The notes under the pieces: model-generated
What the model was told of the DNA's origin: nothing
The model's input: the letters and a program-made list of their open reading frames with translations, nothing else
Databases searched by the model: none
Translations under genes and position numbers: made by a program
DNA from: Strobilurus pachycystidiatus
Lineage: Eukaryota; Basidiomycota; Agaricomycetes; Agaricales; Physalacriaceae
NCBI GenBank assembly: GCA_019915135.1
Contig: JAHLMK010000010.1
Location: forward strand, 1 to 64,000
Direction of reading: 5' to 3'
DNA length: 64,000 bases
Shown: piece after piece, positions 10,243 through 20,983 of the stretch
Layout of the letters: every line of letters begins with the position of its first letter
How positions within the stretch are numbered: the first letter of the stretch is position 1

Positions 10243-10617
10243 TTAATGTTTGCCCCCCTCTATAAGGCCCACACCGACCGGTGGGCTCTGCTCCTGTAGC
10301 CGTTGCTGGACGGTTTCCTGCGAAAGCTTTGCGGCCTCTGCGGCAATCTTCGCTTGACGAGCGGCCTGCGTCACCCATTGAGGTCAGAGCCAACAGCTAC
10401 AATGCGTCAACATACAGCGTTTTTGCCGTGCAAGCATTCGATGTAATCCTGCCCTTGGGGGCGACACTCCTGCGGAAGGTCGGCGTTGGCGTAGCACTTG
10501 CTGAATTCCTGCCAGAAGGCGAAGCATCGCGGCGTGGAGCCCGAGTAACTGAAACCTGACTAGATGCACGGGTCAGCGGGCGCGAGAGGCGGGCGGCGGG
10601 AGTCGGGACGGTACCAT
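10243..10617 (-). CDS. NADH:ubiquinone oxidoreductase NDUFS5-type subunit (complex I)
   Basis: An 89-aa model in three exons: ATG alone (10615-10617), 10416-10559 and 10243-10365. It encodes MSGFSYSGSTPRCFAFWQEF, then a twin CX9C (CHCH) helical hairpin with Cys13/Cys23 and Cys33/Cys43, exactly nine residues inside each pair. A charged helical C-terminus (AARQAKIAAEAAKLSQ) ends GGKH. The motif order (RCFAFWQEF, CYAxxDxPQEC, QDYIECLH) is that of the small NDUFS5/15-kDa accessory subunit, an intermembrane-space protein oxidised by Mia40 and attached to the proton-pumping arm. The first coding exon holding only the start codon is unusual. It is needed because the frame before SGFSYSG has no other Met in a sensible place. 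The gene is divergent from the Emi1-like gene, 51 bp apart. Confidence 0.82.
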
Positions 10618-10668
10618 GGTGGTAGCGGAGGAGAAGGGTAAATCGACGTGACCATAACGTCACGTCGC
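10618..10668. promoter_or_regulatory. 51-bp bidirectional intergenic region with perfect palindrome
   Basis: Only 51 bases separate the two divergent start codons. They contain CGACGTGAC (10644-10652), CATAAC, GTCACGTCG (10659-10667), which is a perfect 9+9 inverted repeat with a 6-nt spacer. The half-sites carry the core CACGTC/GACGTG, resembling bZIP or bHLH recognition sites. A role in co-regulating the pair is inferred from position. The palindrome abuts the Emi1-like start codon, so a 5' UTR hairpin is the other reading. Confidence 0.6.
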
Positions 10669-11126
10669 ATGTCAAACCTCGACCACAAGACTGTCATCGA
10701 GCAGGAGGTCGCGCGCCTCAAAAAGGTCCATCCGACCGCCGAAGACATCCCGTCATGCCTCAACCTCTTTGAGCTCATCACGTCCTGCCACGGTGCGTAT
10801 TTTGCTCTTCTTCCTGCCGTCATCGCCAACTGCGTCCAGCCATCCGCTCGCAGGTCAAGTCGTGGTACAGATTCGGCGGCATGCCCGACTGCAACTACAA
10901 GCACGACGACTTCAAGTTCTGCCTCGGCATGAAGTGGATGGAGTCCGACGAGCGCTACGAGGCCTGGATCCGCCGCAGGGCGGAGTGGTGGGCAAAGCGC
11001 CGCATTGAGAAGAGCAGCGAGGACGTCTGGGAGATGCGAAGCGCCCCCATGCCAGGCTTTCCCGCACCAATCAGTGATGCTGAGATCAACGACATGAAGA
11101 GCGTCGAGCAGTCCGCTGTCATGTAA
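10669..11126 (+). CDS. Emi1/DUF3128-type twin-CX9C protein
   Basis: Two exons (10669-10792, 10840-11126) join through a 47-nt intron and give 136 aa. The conserved core reads PSCLNLFELITSC, then QVKSWYRFGGMPDC, then HDDFKFC. Cysteines at 30/40 and 59/69 each enclose exactly nine residues. The CxxxF...C, YRxG, DC and DFKFC layout is that of the DUF3128 family (yeast Emi1, a small conserved protein linked to meiotic induction and mitochondrial function). The acceptor choice (GTCCAG|CC) is set by this motif, since using the later CGCAG breaks the frame. The C-terminal half is rich in Trp/Arg/Glu, helical, and not recognised. It is divergently paired with the NDUFS5-type gene. Confidence 0.78.
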
Positions 11127-12633
11127 TAACCTTACAGAATATGTTCTCTCATATCCTCAACGCGTGCGGATCGTTCGGGCCCAATGGACGAGGAACGATA
11201 TTTCGGTTCTGTGCGCATGAATTGTCCTTGTCAACTCCTTACTCGAATCACCATTTTTCCAACGCGAAAGATACGAGCTCGAACAGACGGACGACAAACC
11301 CATGGCAAACATCTCTTTCTGGGAATCAATGCTTTCTTTGGTTCTACGAGTAAGTTCACGACGCGAAGAAAGTACGAGAATCCGCATAATGGCAGGACCT
11401 TCTGCGACAAATATATCTCAATCAGCGAGCAAAAGGTGGCTGTCCTCTTACTGTTCGGCCTAACGTAGGCACAGTCGACTGGTGACGGGAAGACTCTGGT
11501 TGGGCTGCCATGGATGCCGTATAGAAATGAGTTGGTCGCGAGCCGTGAATATTACCAGGCGGTATAGGAGAGCCAGGATGTCATTCCACAGAACGAGTGC
11601 TTCATCTGACGGCGGGTGACTGACCCCATGTAGCGGACAAGCACCTTTTGAGTGCAGCCTCGAGCCATTGAGTATCCACTCCTTGATTCGTCTCACAGCG
11701 AGATGTACGCGTTGCGCCTCGAGCTGTCATATCATGGATCGTTTGCCCCTTTGGATAACCTTTCGAGAACCAGCTTACGACGCATAGGTCCCAGACAATG
11801 ACAGGAACCTCTCCAATGAACGCTTGCCATGCAAAAGTCAATGTGAGTATCTCCCGTCATCCGCCACAGCACACCTTTAACGCAGGTCCGATCCCTGGGG
11901 AGGATGGGAAACTCTAACAAGAACGCCGCAGTCAACGGCCTCGCACGGGAACAAGCAGTCAGGATGATGTCGTTGCCTAGAATGAATCCAGTCCTACCTC
12001 TAGCGACGGAGTGATACAACCTTGCACAAGACATTGTACTGGTGAGCATCCGCGACGACCTCCCGCCGGCTGGGAAAGTGTCAACTCTCGTGAGGACCGC
12101 CGTCAAGCGCACAGGTACAGTCCCGGACATCGGGTGACGCCTCACAAGAACGATCCCTTTGTGGCGCAAACAACTTCGGCATTTCCTCTTCGGGGAGCAG
12201 ATCGATGATTTCTCTTTGGGTTCCTTCGAACGGGCGGCGTCAGAGGAAGATGCAAAGCACGAGCACAGTCGAGATCGACAGATCATGGTGCTAGGAACCA
12301 GTCTCCAGGCACGTAACGCATATACTGCCGTTCCCGTTGTTCTCATCGACCTTGGTGGCTAGTCCTTTTCTCAAGATACAGAGTCAAAGTGTTGTCGGTG
12401 ACCGCGCGCGCCGTGGGGTTTCTAGCACCGTTCGCACAATGTACAGTGAGACTGTCTTCCCATCGTTTGAATTTATCCAGCATGTCATTCGGCGCAATTA
12501 GCCTTGTCTACGTTGCTACTTACCGATGGAATAAACTGAAATGTTTCAGTGCTGGCAACGCATTCCCTACACGGTCTCGCAACCAGGCGCTTTGCTGACT
12601 GCTGGTACGACAGCTCAGTTTTCTGTTCATGCA
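11127..12633. other. Intergenic; possible decayed membrane-protein gene on minus strand
   Basis: There is no supportable gene. On the minus strand a frame over 11732-12346 opens with AVYALRAWRLV, followed out of frame by a hydrophobic stretch. This faintly recalls fungal multi-pass proteins of the DUF6533 type. I could not assemble exons with consistent phases, so if it is a gene it is broken. Confidence 0.25.
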
Positions 12634-15600
12634 TCAGCTTTGATGGTCTTGGTCATGTATCGGGCGAGGTGGAGAATCAGACATACCGGCACTAGTACTT
12701 GCATCCCTCTCCTCCGCTTCTTGTCCCAAATCGTCCATCATCTCCAATCGCTCTCTGAAGCGGCCAACAAATTCTACATCTCTGAGGAGCCGCTCTTGCA
12801 ATGCGTCGTCCAGATATACGTGCCCGTTAACGAAGCAAATTACTTCCCGGTCAAAGAGTTCCGGCATAGGGGGATCTTGACGGTCGGGTTGGTCCAGCCA
12901 GTCCAGAGCGGATCTCATATAGGTCCGACAAATGTGCCACGAAGGGTACTGGTGTAACTCCGTCATGAGATCTCGGGATGGCCCTTCCCGATATGCATTC
13001 CCATGAGTAGGCCATTCGGAAAGGGAAGAGAGAAGACATGAAAGCATGTTCTTCGGGCACGACAGGTGCGCGGAAGCTTCCTGCCTCACGGATTCGCATG
13101 GAATGTCCTTCAAACCGCGGACATAGGCAGCCACAGAATGACGACCTTGATACGCGGTGGGGTATACAAGCTCTTCTGCGAGGAATCGCTTGAACCACTG
13201 GTCGTCGACAAACACCCTATACGCATCATCGGAACCTTGCGCTAGGGCGCAATTCATGATGTTGACAATGTGCCCAAATGTATATCCACTATCAGCAGAC
13301 AGGGAGAAAGGAAGGTCATAAGTCACAAAGTTCTGGAGTATCGGTACCAGCATTGGGAAGTCATCTCTGCAGAGATGTTGATGGTATAGCGAAAAGGCGC
13401 CAGACAGGCATTGTTCCAAAGACCGCCGCAGGGGATGCTCCAGTGACAGAACCATTGTACGTGCAGAGATGATCTCAAGGACAAGCTTTTTCATCGCCAA
13501 AAATGCGGGGTCATTACCCTCGCAGCTGAGAGGATTGGAAGATTCGTGGTTCCTCTCAGCCACGTAGAGGACGGTATTCAACAGACTGAGGAAAGCAGCC
13601 AATTCTAGTTCATCTGAGTCCCCGGTGCTGGTGCTGGCAACTCTGGAGATTGCCGGCAAGAGCAAAGACAACACACGAGAGAAGGAATATGTCCCTAGAG
13701 CAGCGACCAGAGATGGAAGGGCTCTGATTTCATTGATACCCGTGTCAGATATCCCGAAGGCAGCTAGCATGTCCGTCACAAGAGTGCTGCGTTGTGGCTC
13801 CAACTGAACAAATTCTTGGAGAGTAAGTACCTCGGGAATAGCTTGCCTGGGCCCTCCCGTGGCAGCCAGGAAATCAATGAGAATAGCAAAAGCGTGTGCA
13901 TTGGAGGTGATAGAATCCAAGCGGAGATCCCACTCGCAAAGCCCGAGGAACCTGCTCCAGACAATAGGATGTAGTTGCTCCCTATGACTGTTGCAGATGA
14001 AGTCTTTGGCATTGAAGCTGTCCTTCTCGACTCGGAAGGGACAGAACTCCAGTAAGACGGTCATCACATGAAGCTGGATATCGCCTTCGTCATCCAGGGG
14101 CATGAAATGAGAGGTAAACGGCTTGAATAATCGCGATCGTAGCAGCCGCTCTACAGTGTTACGTCCACCGAGGATGGCTTTCGAACGTGGGACCCAGTCG
14201 TTGGGGTCGATTACCACCTCGGTCCATTGAGCCCATAGACGATTCCAGGTGTCTTTCACGGCATATAGAGACCAGATTTTGGAAGCTACATAGCTCTCGA
14301 CTGATAAAGGGAGTCCCGCAATGGCCTGAACCGCGACACTTTGGACACTGGGATTGGACGACATATCATGTAACCAAAGAATACCATCGACCGAGATAGT
14401 GTCATATGCAACGCGTACACTCTCGGTCTCCACCGCTGACAGTATCCCTGGCAGTGATAGCGTCCCGAATTTTATCATAGCGACGGAGGGGTGTTCTGCG
14501 TGTCTGGATTGTTTTTCGCGTCGGTAGCAAAGCCAAAATTGCCGAGAGACCCCATCCACCACTTCGCTAACCATGCGTCGAATGAAGAGCCAGCTCAGCC
14601 TGCCGGAGCGATACCCACGGTACAGAAAGTCGCTCAGTGGCGTATGATATGGACACTGGATCGCAAACAACGGCATTGCATTGCTGAGAACATAGAGCAA
14701 ACTGACCAGCACGGTCAGAACGCCGATAGTCCATGCCAGTGATGTACGCAGTGGGACATAGAAAAGTACGAGGCCTGATAGGAAAAGACCAAGCGAAATG
14801 TGCATGATGATGGGCAAGAGACCGATGATGATGCTGACGTGCCATTTCTCGAGGCCTGTGAAACGGAATTGTCGGATATGGCTACGAAGTCCAGGTGTAC
14901 CAGAGGGAAGTGTCACGTAATGATGCAGCCATTGCTTGACCAGTACGGCGAACAGCGCAACAACGAGGCTGCAAGTGAGACTGACGGCCCATAATCCGTT
15001 GACCCAGATATCAAGACTGTCGGGAACGAAAGTTGTGGTTGGATTGACGGAAGGAAAGGTGATATTGGGAAGTGAAGCGCCGTCAATCGCGGCAACCTGA
15101 ACGAGAACAAGGTCGTAGAGAAGGGTGGCGGTCATTCCAGCGGAGTCTGGTTGGAGATTCTGCGAGACTTGGACCAGGAAAGATGTGACGACAGCCGAGA
15201 AAAGACCGGCCTGAGATTTGTTGAGTCGTACGCCATTGAGCCTCAGAACGAAGAGACTTACGAAAACGAGCATCACGTCTAGGCCATCGCGGTGCTGGCT
15301 AAGCATGGTTTCGTCATAGGCCGCTGCCTCCTCTTCATAGACGCGCCATACCCTAGCATGAGGGGCCGTCTCTTTGGCGTATGGGTCTTCGGGTAGACGT
15401 GCCTCGTAATCGTCCTTAAACGCTGTATTCGTAGCAGCGGCAGCATTCTGCCTCAATCCGAGTAGATGTCGATTCGGTTTAGATGGTGCCGCAGATTGCA
15501 CGACAATCGGAGGATCCTGTGCCGTTGTGGCTTGGGTGGCCGAGTCCTTTCCGCGGATGTAGCCAGCAGTAAATGCCTGGAGCCGATGAGATTGACCACC

Positions 15601-15878
15601 GACAAAAGGGACATTCGTACCTGCTTGTATTTACGATCTATTTCACCCATCTGTGCAAGCGTTGGTCGCGTCATACTTGGCAGTTCTCGCGGACGTACCA
15701 GTTCCTCGTCAAAAACACGGTCAATGGGCGGATGGGCTGGCACATCTTGCTCTGATGCTGCCTCAGATGGGGCTGTAGGGCTGGTGCCAACACGACTTGA
15801 ATATGGGGAGACGACGAAGACCGGGGACGCATTGGGAGACGCGTCGTTGTAAGGTCCGGAAGACGGGCTTTTGTCCAT
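12634..15878 (-). CDS. DUF6535-family membrane protein, copy A (~1049 aa)
   Basis: Exons are 15621-15878, 15262-15576 and 12634-15210, all phase 0 and matching copy B junction for junction. The N-terminus is Ser/Pro-rich and disordered (~85 residues) and ends MGEIDRKYKQ. Then comes a linker and, from about residue 159, the membrane domain: HARVWRVYEEEA, SAVVTSFLVQVSQNLQPDS, WVNGLWAVSLTCSLVVAL, KQWLHHYVTLPSGTPGLRS, and about four hydrophobic helices up to residue ~385. I recognise this as DUF6535, expanded in Agaricomycetes and of unknown function. The remaining ~660 residues are helical and Leu-rich with no domain I can name. Intron 2 is 51 nt and open, so only comparison with copy B shows it is an intron. 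The gene is CpG-rich throughout, unlike copies B and C. Confidence 0.85.
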
Positions 15879-16465
15879 AGTTTGAACTCCAGTCAAGGAA
15901 GACGGAAGACTGAGCGCGTGGGATGAAGATGTGGGGAACAGCCTTCGTTTGCCACTCAGCACAGTGCCGCCGCTGCGGTGTCGATCAGTATGATGGGTTG
16001 CTTGCAGAGTGTCTGTAGGTGGTATCGGGGTGGTATACTGTTGTCCACTGGCCACCGTCGCGCTAAATGCTGAAGATTGAATGTTGAGGTCAGGTTGAGG
16101 TTTGCGGCAAAGTTGGCCCGGACAGTGCCGATCACGCAAGCGGTCGCTATGAGTCATTATTGAGCGCCCGCAGCTACTCATTTCTGGTCTGCCTGTTTAT
16201 CGCTTCGCCAGGTTCGCCTACAGTCATTTGATGATCCAGTTCCGAGATTACGAAAGAAACTGAATCTCAGTCAAAACCTCAGGCATATCGAAGGGAGTTA
16301 CGCGAGTAGTTGAAACTTGACGCGTCTGCATTTACCACTATCAGTAACAACTGACAAGTTCCGACGCCTGATTGAAGACAATACGATTCTACGATTCGCG
16401 CTATACTACTATGAACAACTACGTTGGAGCCTACAGGCCTTTGTCTCCCTGAATCTTCACTGCAG
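15879..16465. other. Upstream region of DUF6535 copy A and 3' flank of GMC copy 2
   Basis: The ~90 bases before the copy A start codon resemble those before copy B (minus-strand blocks GGCTGTTCCCCACATCTTCA and ATCCCACGC; in B GGCTGTTTCCCACATTTTCA). The duplicated unit therefore includes the promoter-proximal sequence. From about 16200 the sequence resembles the 3' flank of GMC copy 1 (shared CTTCGCC, CCTCAGGC and TTGACGCGTCT blocks). No gene. Confidence 0.5.
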
Positions 16466-19400
16466 CTATTCGCCATGGACTAATCAGACAATTATCAGCG
16501 TAGAACTTGACAACAAACGTACCAATTTCGGCGATAGCGTACACCGCCGCTGTCGATGAAGTCGTCAGTCATAAGCGATGGAATGAGTTTATGCTCATAC
16601 CAAGTGGGTGTGCAGAGAAATGTAAGGGAATGATGGAGATGTCTGCAACCCGGATGTTGCTCGTCCCATACACCTGCAGTAGAGACTTTCGTCAGAAAAG
16701 TTGATCTAGAAGATATACAGGATTTGAAACCTTGAGGTCTGTGTCCACGACACCTCCTTTCTCCTTCGGGAGCATAGAAAGCGACCCACAGACATCTGAC
16801 ATTGCGTTAGATAGACAGGAGACTCAGAGAAGAAACGCACGAAATGTGGAACTGAAAGTGTTCTTCACCCAGTCTGATTGTATGTTAGTCAAATGACAAC
16901 GCGCCGCTTCGGTCCACATACCAGCAATCTCCTCGTCCGTCTGAACCGCGACACCTGGGTTGAGCTCAACCGTCGGCGAATCTGAAGCACCAACAAGTCA
17001 GTCATGACCATAAAGTGGTCAACAGAGCTTACCAGCAAGGTAGTCAGAGATTGGTGCCGTCTTGGCGACCTTCCGTACATATTTCACCAATTCCACAAAG
17101 GCTTGCAAGTCTGCCCCATGGCATGGTTAGCCTCATTTCCGACAAACATCGCAGGTTACGCACCAATGTCATGTTCGAAATAGCGAGGGTCAAATTCTGG
17201 GTCCGCAAACGGGTCGTCCGTTGTAGCATGGATCGTCCCTCGGTTGAAGTTATAATTCGTCGCAGGGAACACACTGAAGTATTTCTTGTCCGGTTGCGGA
17301 AGGTCTATATGCGAGGCAGTAAGCACAGGACAAGACGAAATCGCGACACATTAGGTACTTGGTCCCGAGAGAGTCGCGGCCATGCTGATCATTTCGAAGC
17401 CAGGTGCGCCATTGAGTATCTTCTTCAGCATGATCTCATATTGTTCCAGTCTTCCGGGAGGATAAGATTCCTTTTCCGCGTCGATTTTCCGTCGCTCGGC
17501 CTCGAGCAGCTCGACCGCTCGAGGAGAGACAGTATCCAGGCCTGCGAAAGCAATGGTAGAGACGCCCATCATGAAAACTCCTTCATTGTTCTTGCTGTAG
17601 GTTTGCATATATGAGCAATATGTACATCTTATAGTTTGACCAACATATGGTTACCTTTTCTCGACTTGCTCTAAGGCCCGCTGGGGATCGCGGAGACAAT
17701 CAAACGTGTCGTGAGGAAAATCATGTTTCAATTCTGCAACGACGATGCATAAGCCTGGTCTGAAATGATTGAGTACACACACCATATGTCAATCCGACGA
17801 AGCTGTGATCTTGCACATTCTCGCCTACGCCTTCCAAAGCGAGCTTCAACGGAACACCAATCTTTTGTAAGACACTTGGACGCCCGATCCCCGAGAGTTC
17901 GAGTATCTGGGGCGATTTCAACGCACTATGAAGCCATCAGCTCACACTCCGCAAAAAAGCGAAGAGGCTCAACGCACCCAGCGCACATGACGACCTCTTT
18001 CCTCACCCCGACGGAATGTATACTACCTCCTTCTTTCCCCTCTGAAAATTCCACGCCAGTCGCCACCAACTCCCCATTCTCTTTCGCCTCCGTGATCAAC
18101 TTTCTGACCAGCGCACCAGTCAACACGATCAGATTCTTCCGCTCCACGTTCGGCTCGAAATAAGCCTGCGAAATGAAACACACTAAGTCAGTCGCAGTGA
18201 GACTAGTACAAGAATGGTGCCGACCGACCGATGCTGCATACGATCGACTGTTCGTTTCGGGATCGAGGGTATTCGCGACGAGATAAACGCCACCAGTCTA
18301 GAGGATAATCGGATTTGTTACGTGTCCTTCAGGATAACGAGAAAATGTTGCACACATCGCCGTGGTTCTAGCAGGAGTAGAATTTGGTGATCAGCGGTAT
18401 TGTCGGACGAGAGAACGTTCAAGCTTACAGGTGCCGGAGCCCAAGGAATCCCCATATTGACGAAGGTCTGCGGAGCGGTAATCGGCGTAGTACAGATTAC
18501 GGCCAAAGTATGTGCGCACCTCCTGCAGCTTCAAGTCGACATCCAAAACAAGCTTAGGATGGCTCAACTTGATGGGACCTGTCCATTCAGACTTAGCCTC
18601 TCGTCAAAGCAAAGACTCCCAAGCTCACCTTCGCCCCACTTCTTATCCCACACCTTTGGTACATCAGAAGACAATCTATTCGTGAGTTCAAGATTGGGGT
18701 AAAAGCTGGACGCGTTAACATCAGCAATCTATTCGCAGGATTGGACCTGGTATCTCACGTCGCCGCCTTGTGGATATATTTTTCGAACGTCTTCCAGTTC
18801 CAATTCGTGTTTCCGAGGCGCTCCCAGTCTTCACGGCGCGTGAGCTGAATCTCCGCTAACGCAACCTGGGGGAATTACCGTCGATGTCCTTCTTGTATGG
18901 CTGGTTCCAGGTCGAGAAGTTTATCGCAGAGCTGCCGCCGAGACTCTTGCCGCTGTTCAACATCACTTTTAACGCCGAAGCAAATTGAAGTAGGCTGGCA
19001 TGTACGTACCGGTTCCAATAAATCTCTCGCCCATTGGCCTGGGCTTGGGGAACCTGCCACATGCATCAGTAGACAATACCACCCGAGTCACAAGAGAGAA
19101 GCCGACAGTCTTGAAAGCCCAATCATAATCAGGCTGCATGAACGTAGCGCCGAACTGTCCCGGACGTGCTACATACAATCATTGTAAGAAGCTGTCAGAC
19201 AATCCTCTATCAAGAGTCCTAGACTTACTGATCATCACGTCGTTCAGATTCGGCTTGCCCGCATCGAGGACCAGCACAGACGTCTTTGGATCCTCTGAAA
19301 GTCGCGCAGCAACGACCAATCCGGCCGTCTGTACATGTAAACATTAGCGGGGATGCGCACGTTAGACGAGAGCCCTTACGCCACCGCCTATATAAGTGAG

Positions 19401-19502
19401 TTCGTCAGAAGTCATTCGCAAGTACCTCCGAGAGATCGACTCACCGACAATCACATAGTCGAACGTCTTTCCCTTGACTTCAGCTAGAGCAACAAGAGGC
19501 AT
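16466..19502 (-). CDS. GMC-family FAD oxidoreductase, copy 2
   Basis: Paralogue of the gene at 6276-9341 with the same exon plan. It begins MPLVALAEVKGKTFDYVIVG (exon 1 19445-19502). The 8-nt microexon GCGGTGGC at 19380-19387 supplies the Rossmann glycines, and exon 3 starts at 19328 (TAGLVVAARLSE). It keeps GKSLGGSSAINF, ALKSPQILELSGIG and KNNEGVFMMGVSTIAF. The active-site His in STFHVCGSLSM is split by the intron 16796-16840. It ends SAHPLAAVYAIAEI then VHGE and TAG. Every exon checked is open and all key residues are present, so it appears functional. There is no secretion signal. An upstream in-frame Met stretch (MILMLMLIF...) exists, but the part alignable to copy 1 argues for the MPLV start. 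Confidence 0.87.
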
Positions 19503-20439
19503 GTTGTATGATGGTATCTCAACTGGTAAGCCTCGCATCTTAAGTACGTCGTCTCCCTGCCACATGGCCTTCACGAAAATCAACATCAACATCAATATCA
19601 TGGCCGGGACTCCACCGTGACCATGGCTGACCGAACAAGGGGTTTCAGAATTACGAATGCGCGTCTATAGGGCGAAAATTACCGCTTTTCCCGCCCGAGA
19701 TGCCGCCCGAGGTCCGAAGGGCTATCCGTTTGGAGAAGGACTTCGAATTTTTCCATCTGAGCGGTAGCGCTATGCAGCGCTCGCCGCTGCCATGGTTGAC
19801 ACTGACAAGTCGCAAAGCAGATATCTGCGATGATCTGAGCGTCAGAGATGAGAACATCATACAGATTATGAATAACGGAGCTGAGCCGTATGAGTATTTG
19901 GCTGCAATTCAACGGTACTACAGTATCGCCACAGATTCCGTGACTGAATGAGCTGAGCGCTCGACCAGCACAAGCTGATCAATTTCATGATGTCCGAAGC
20001 GGAGGACAGATTCCACTTGGAGGTCCAGACGCGTAATGAGAGCCCGAGGTGCCCGCGTACAATGCGTGTCGGTAGGAAAATCGAGTCGGCCATGGAAGTT
20101 GGAGCTTGGTGAGGAAATGAAGATTTGGGATACCCATACCAGCCAACATTTGGTTCCAAAAAAGGAGTGCCGAAACCACGAGGATCCTCGATAGGCTTCG
20201 ACTATCGCTTGACCATAAGGATATGGAAATTTGATTTAATAACGGAAGATCAGCGCTCAGTGAGCTATAGTCAAGTTGAACACGGAAGAACGTGGCAAGA
20301 AGTTAGGGGTGCAAACAATCGATTACTATTGTTTACAAGCGCGTCGCGTCCTGCTCTCACGGTTGAGAGTCCGCTTGCGACCATCGTCTATCCCGCCATC
20401 CCGCCCGTCGTCGTCGTAGCCGCCCCCAGCACACATCCT
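19503..20439. other. Intergenic between GMC copy 2 and the next gene
   Basis: No gene seen. Frames of 60-97 codons on both strands show no motif and no consistent splicing. The last ~120 bases are C-rich and fit the promoter/5' UTR of the gene at 20440. Confidence 0.4.
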
Positions 20440-20983
20440 ATGTCGTCACCAGAACAGGACGCAGAGTTCTCGATGTCCAAACTGTCGCTCAACTCGACCG
20501 AGTCGCAGTCTGAGGACTGGGATCGGTCCATGTCCGTAGACGAGGACTCGCCGGTCGACGTCGACGTACCCACAAAGACGCCGAGGAACTCGGTGATATT
20601 CCCTGCTGATGGAACACACGACACACCGAGGGGCAAGGCTGGCGGGAAGCGGACATTGAGCGAGCTCTTGCGACTGCACGCAGGGCAGGGCGCCGATGCG
20701 TTGAGCACCGAGGAGGCCAGCCGGGTGGCGGATGTGCTGGGGCAGTGGGTGAGTCGCCATTTGTTGAGCTCTGAGCGGGGCGGGACTGAGCGAGCGGCCT
20801 TAGATAAATGCAGGCTCGTCTCCGTACGAAGGCGAAGACGATTTCTTTGCGCGATCCCATGATGATCTGAGCCTCAAGTCGAAAAAGAGCCCTAGACTGG
20901 ACGGCGCCGAGGGCAGGCCACGAGGGCGCAGCGAGAGCGCCAGCGCCGCCGGGTCCCGCTCAACGAGCACGACGAAGCCATGA
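20440..20983 (+). CDS. Small acidic, probably disordered protein
   Basis: Two exons (20440-20748, 20804-20983) encode about 162 aa. The N-terminal part is Ser/Asp-rich with putative phosphosites (TPRNS, SPVDVD). A helical segment follows (TLSELLRLHAGQG, EEASRVADVLGQW), the intron, then INAGSSPYEGEDDFF and a basic/Ser-rich tail ending STSTTKP. The acceptor CCTTAG|ATAAATGCAGG was chosen over the later GCAG because only it keeps the SSPYEGEDDFF frame. That acidic Tyr/Phe block looks like a conserved core, and I have the impression of a basidiomycete-wide small protein family, but I cannot name a function. Confidence 0.6.

Noticed and set aside
11732..12346. 204-codon minus-strand frame as a membrane-protein gene
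   Set aside because: Hydrophobic stretches fall in different frames and no set of introns joins them; reported only as a possible relic.
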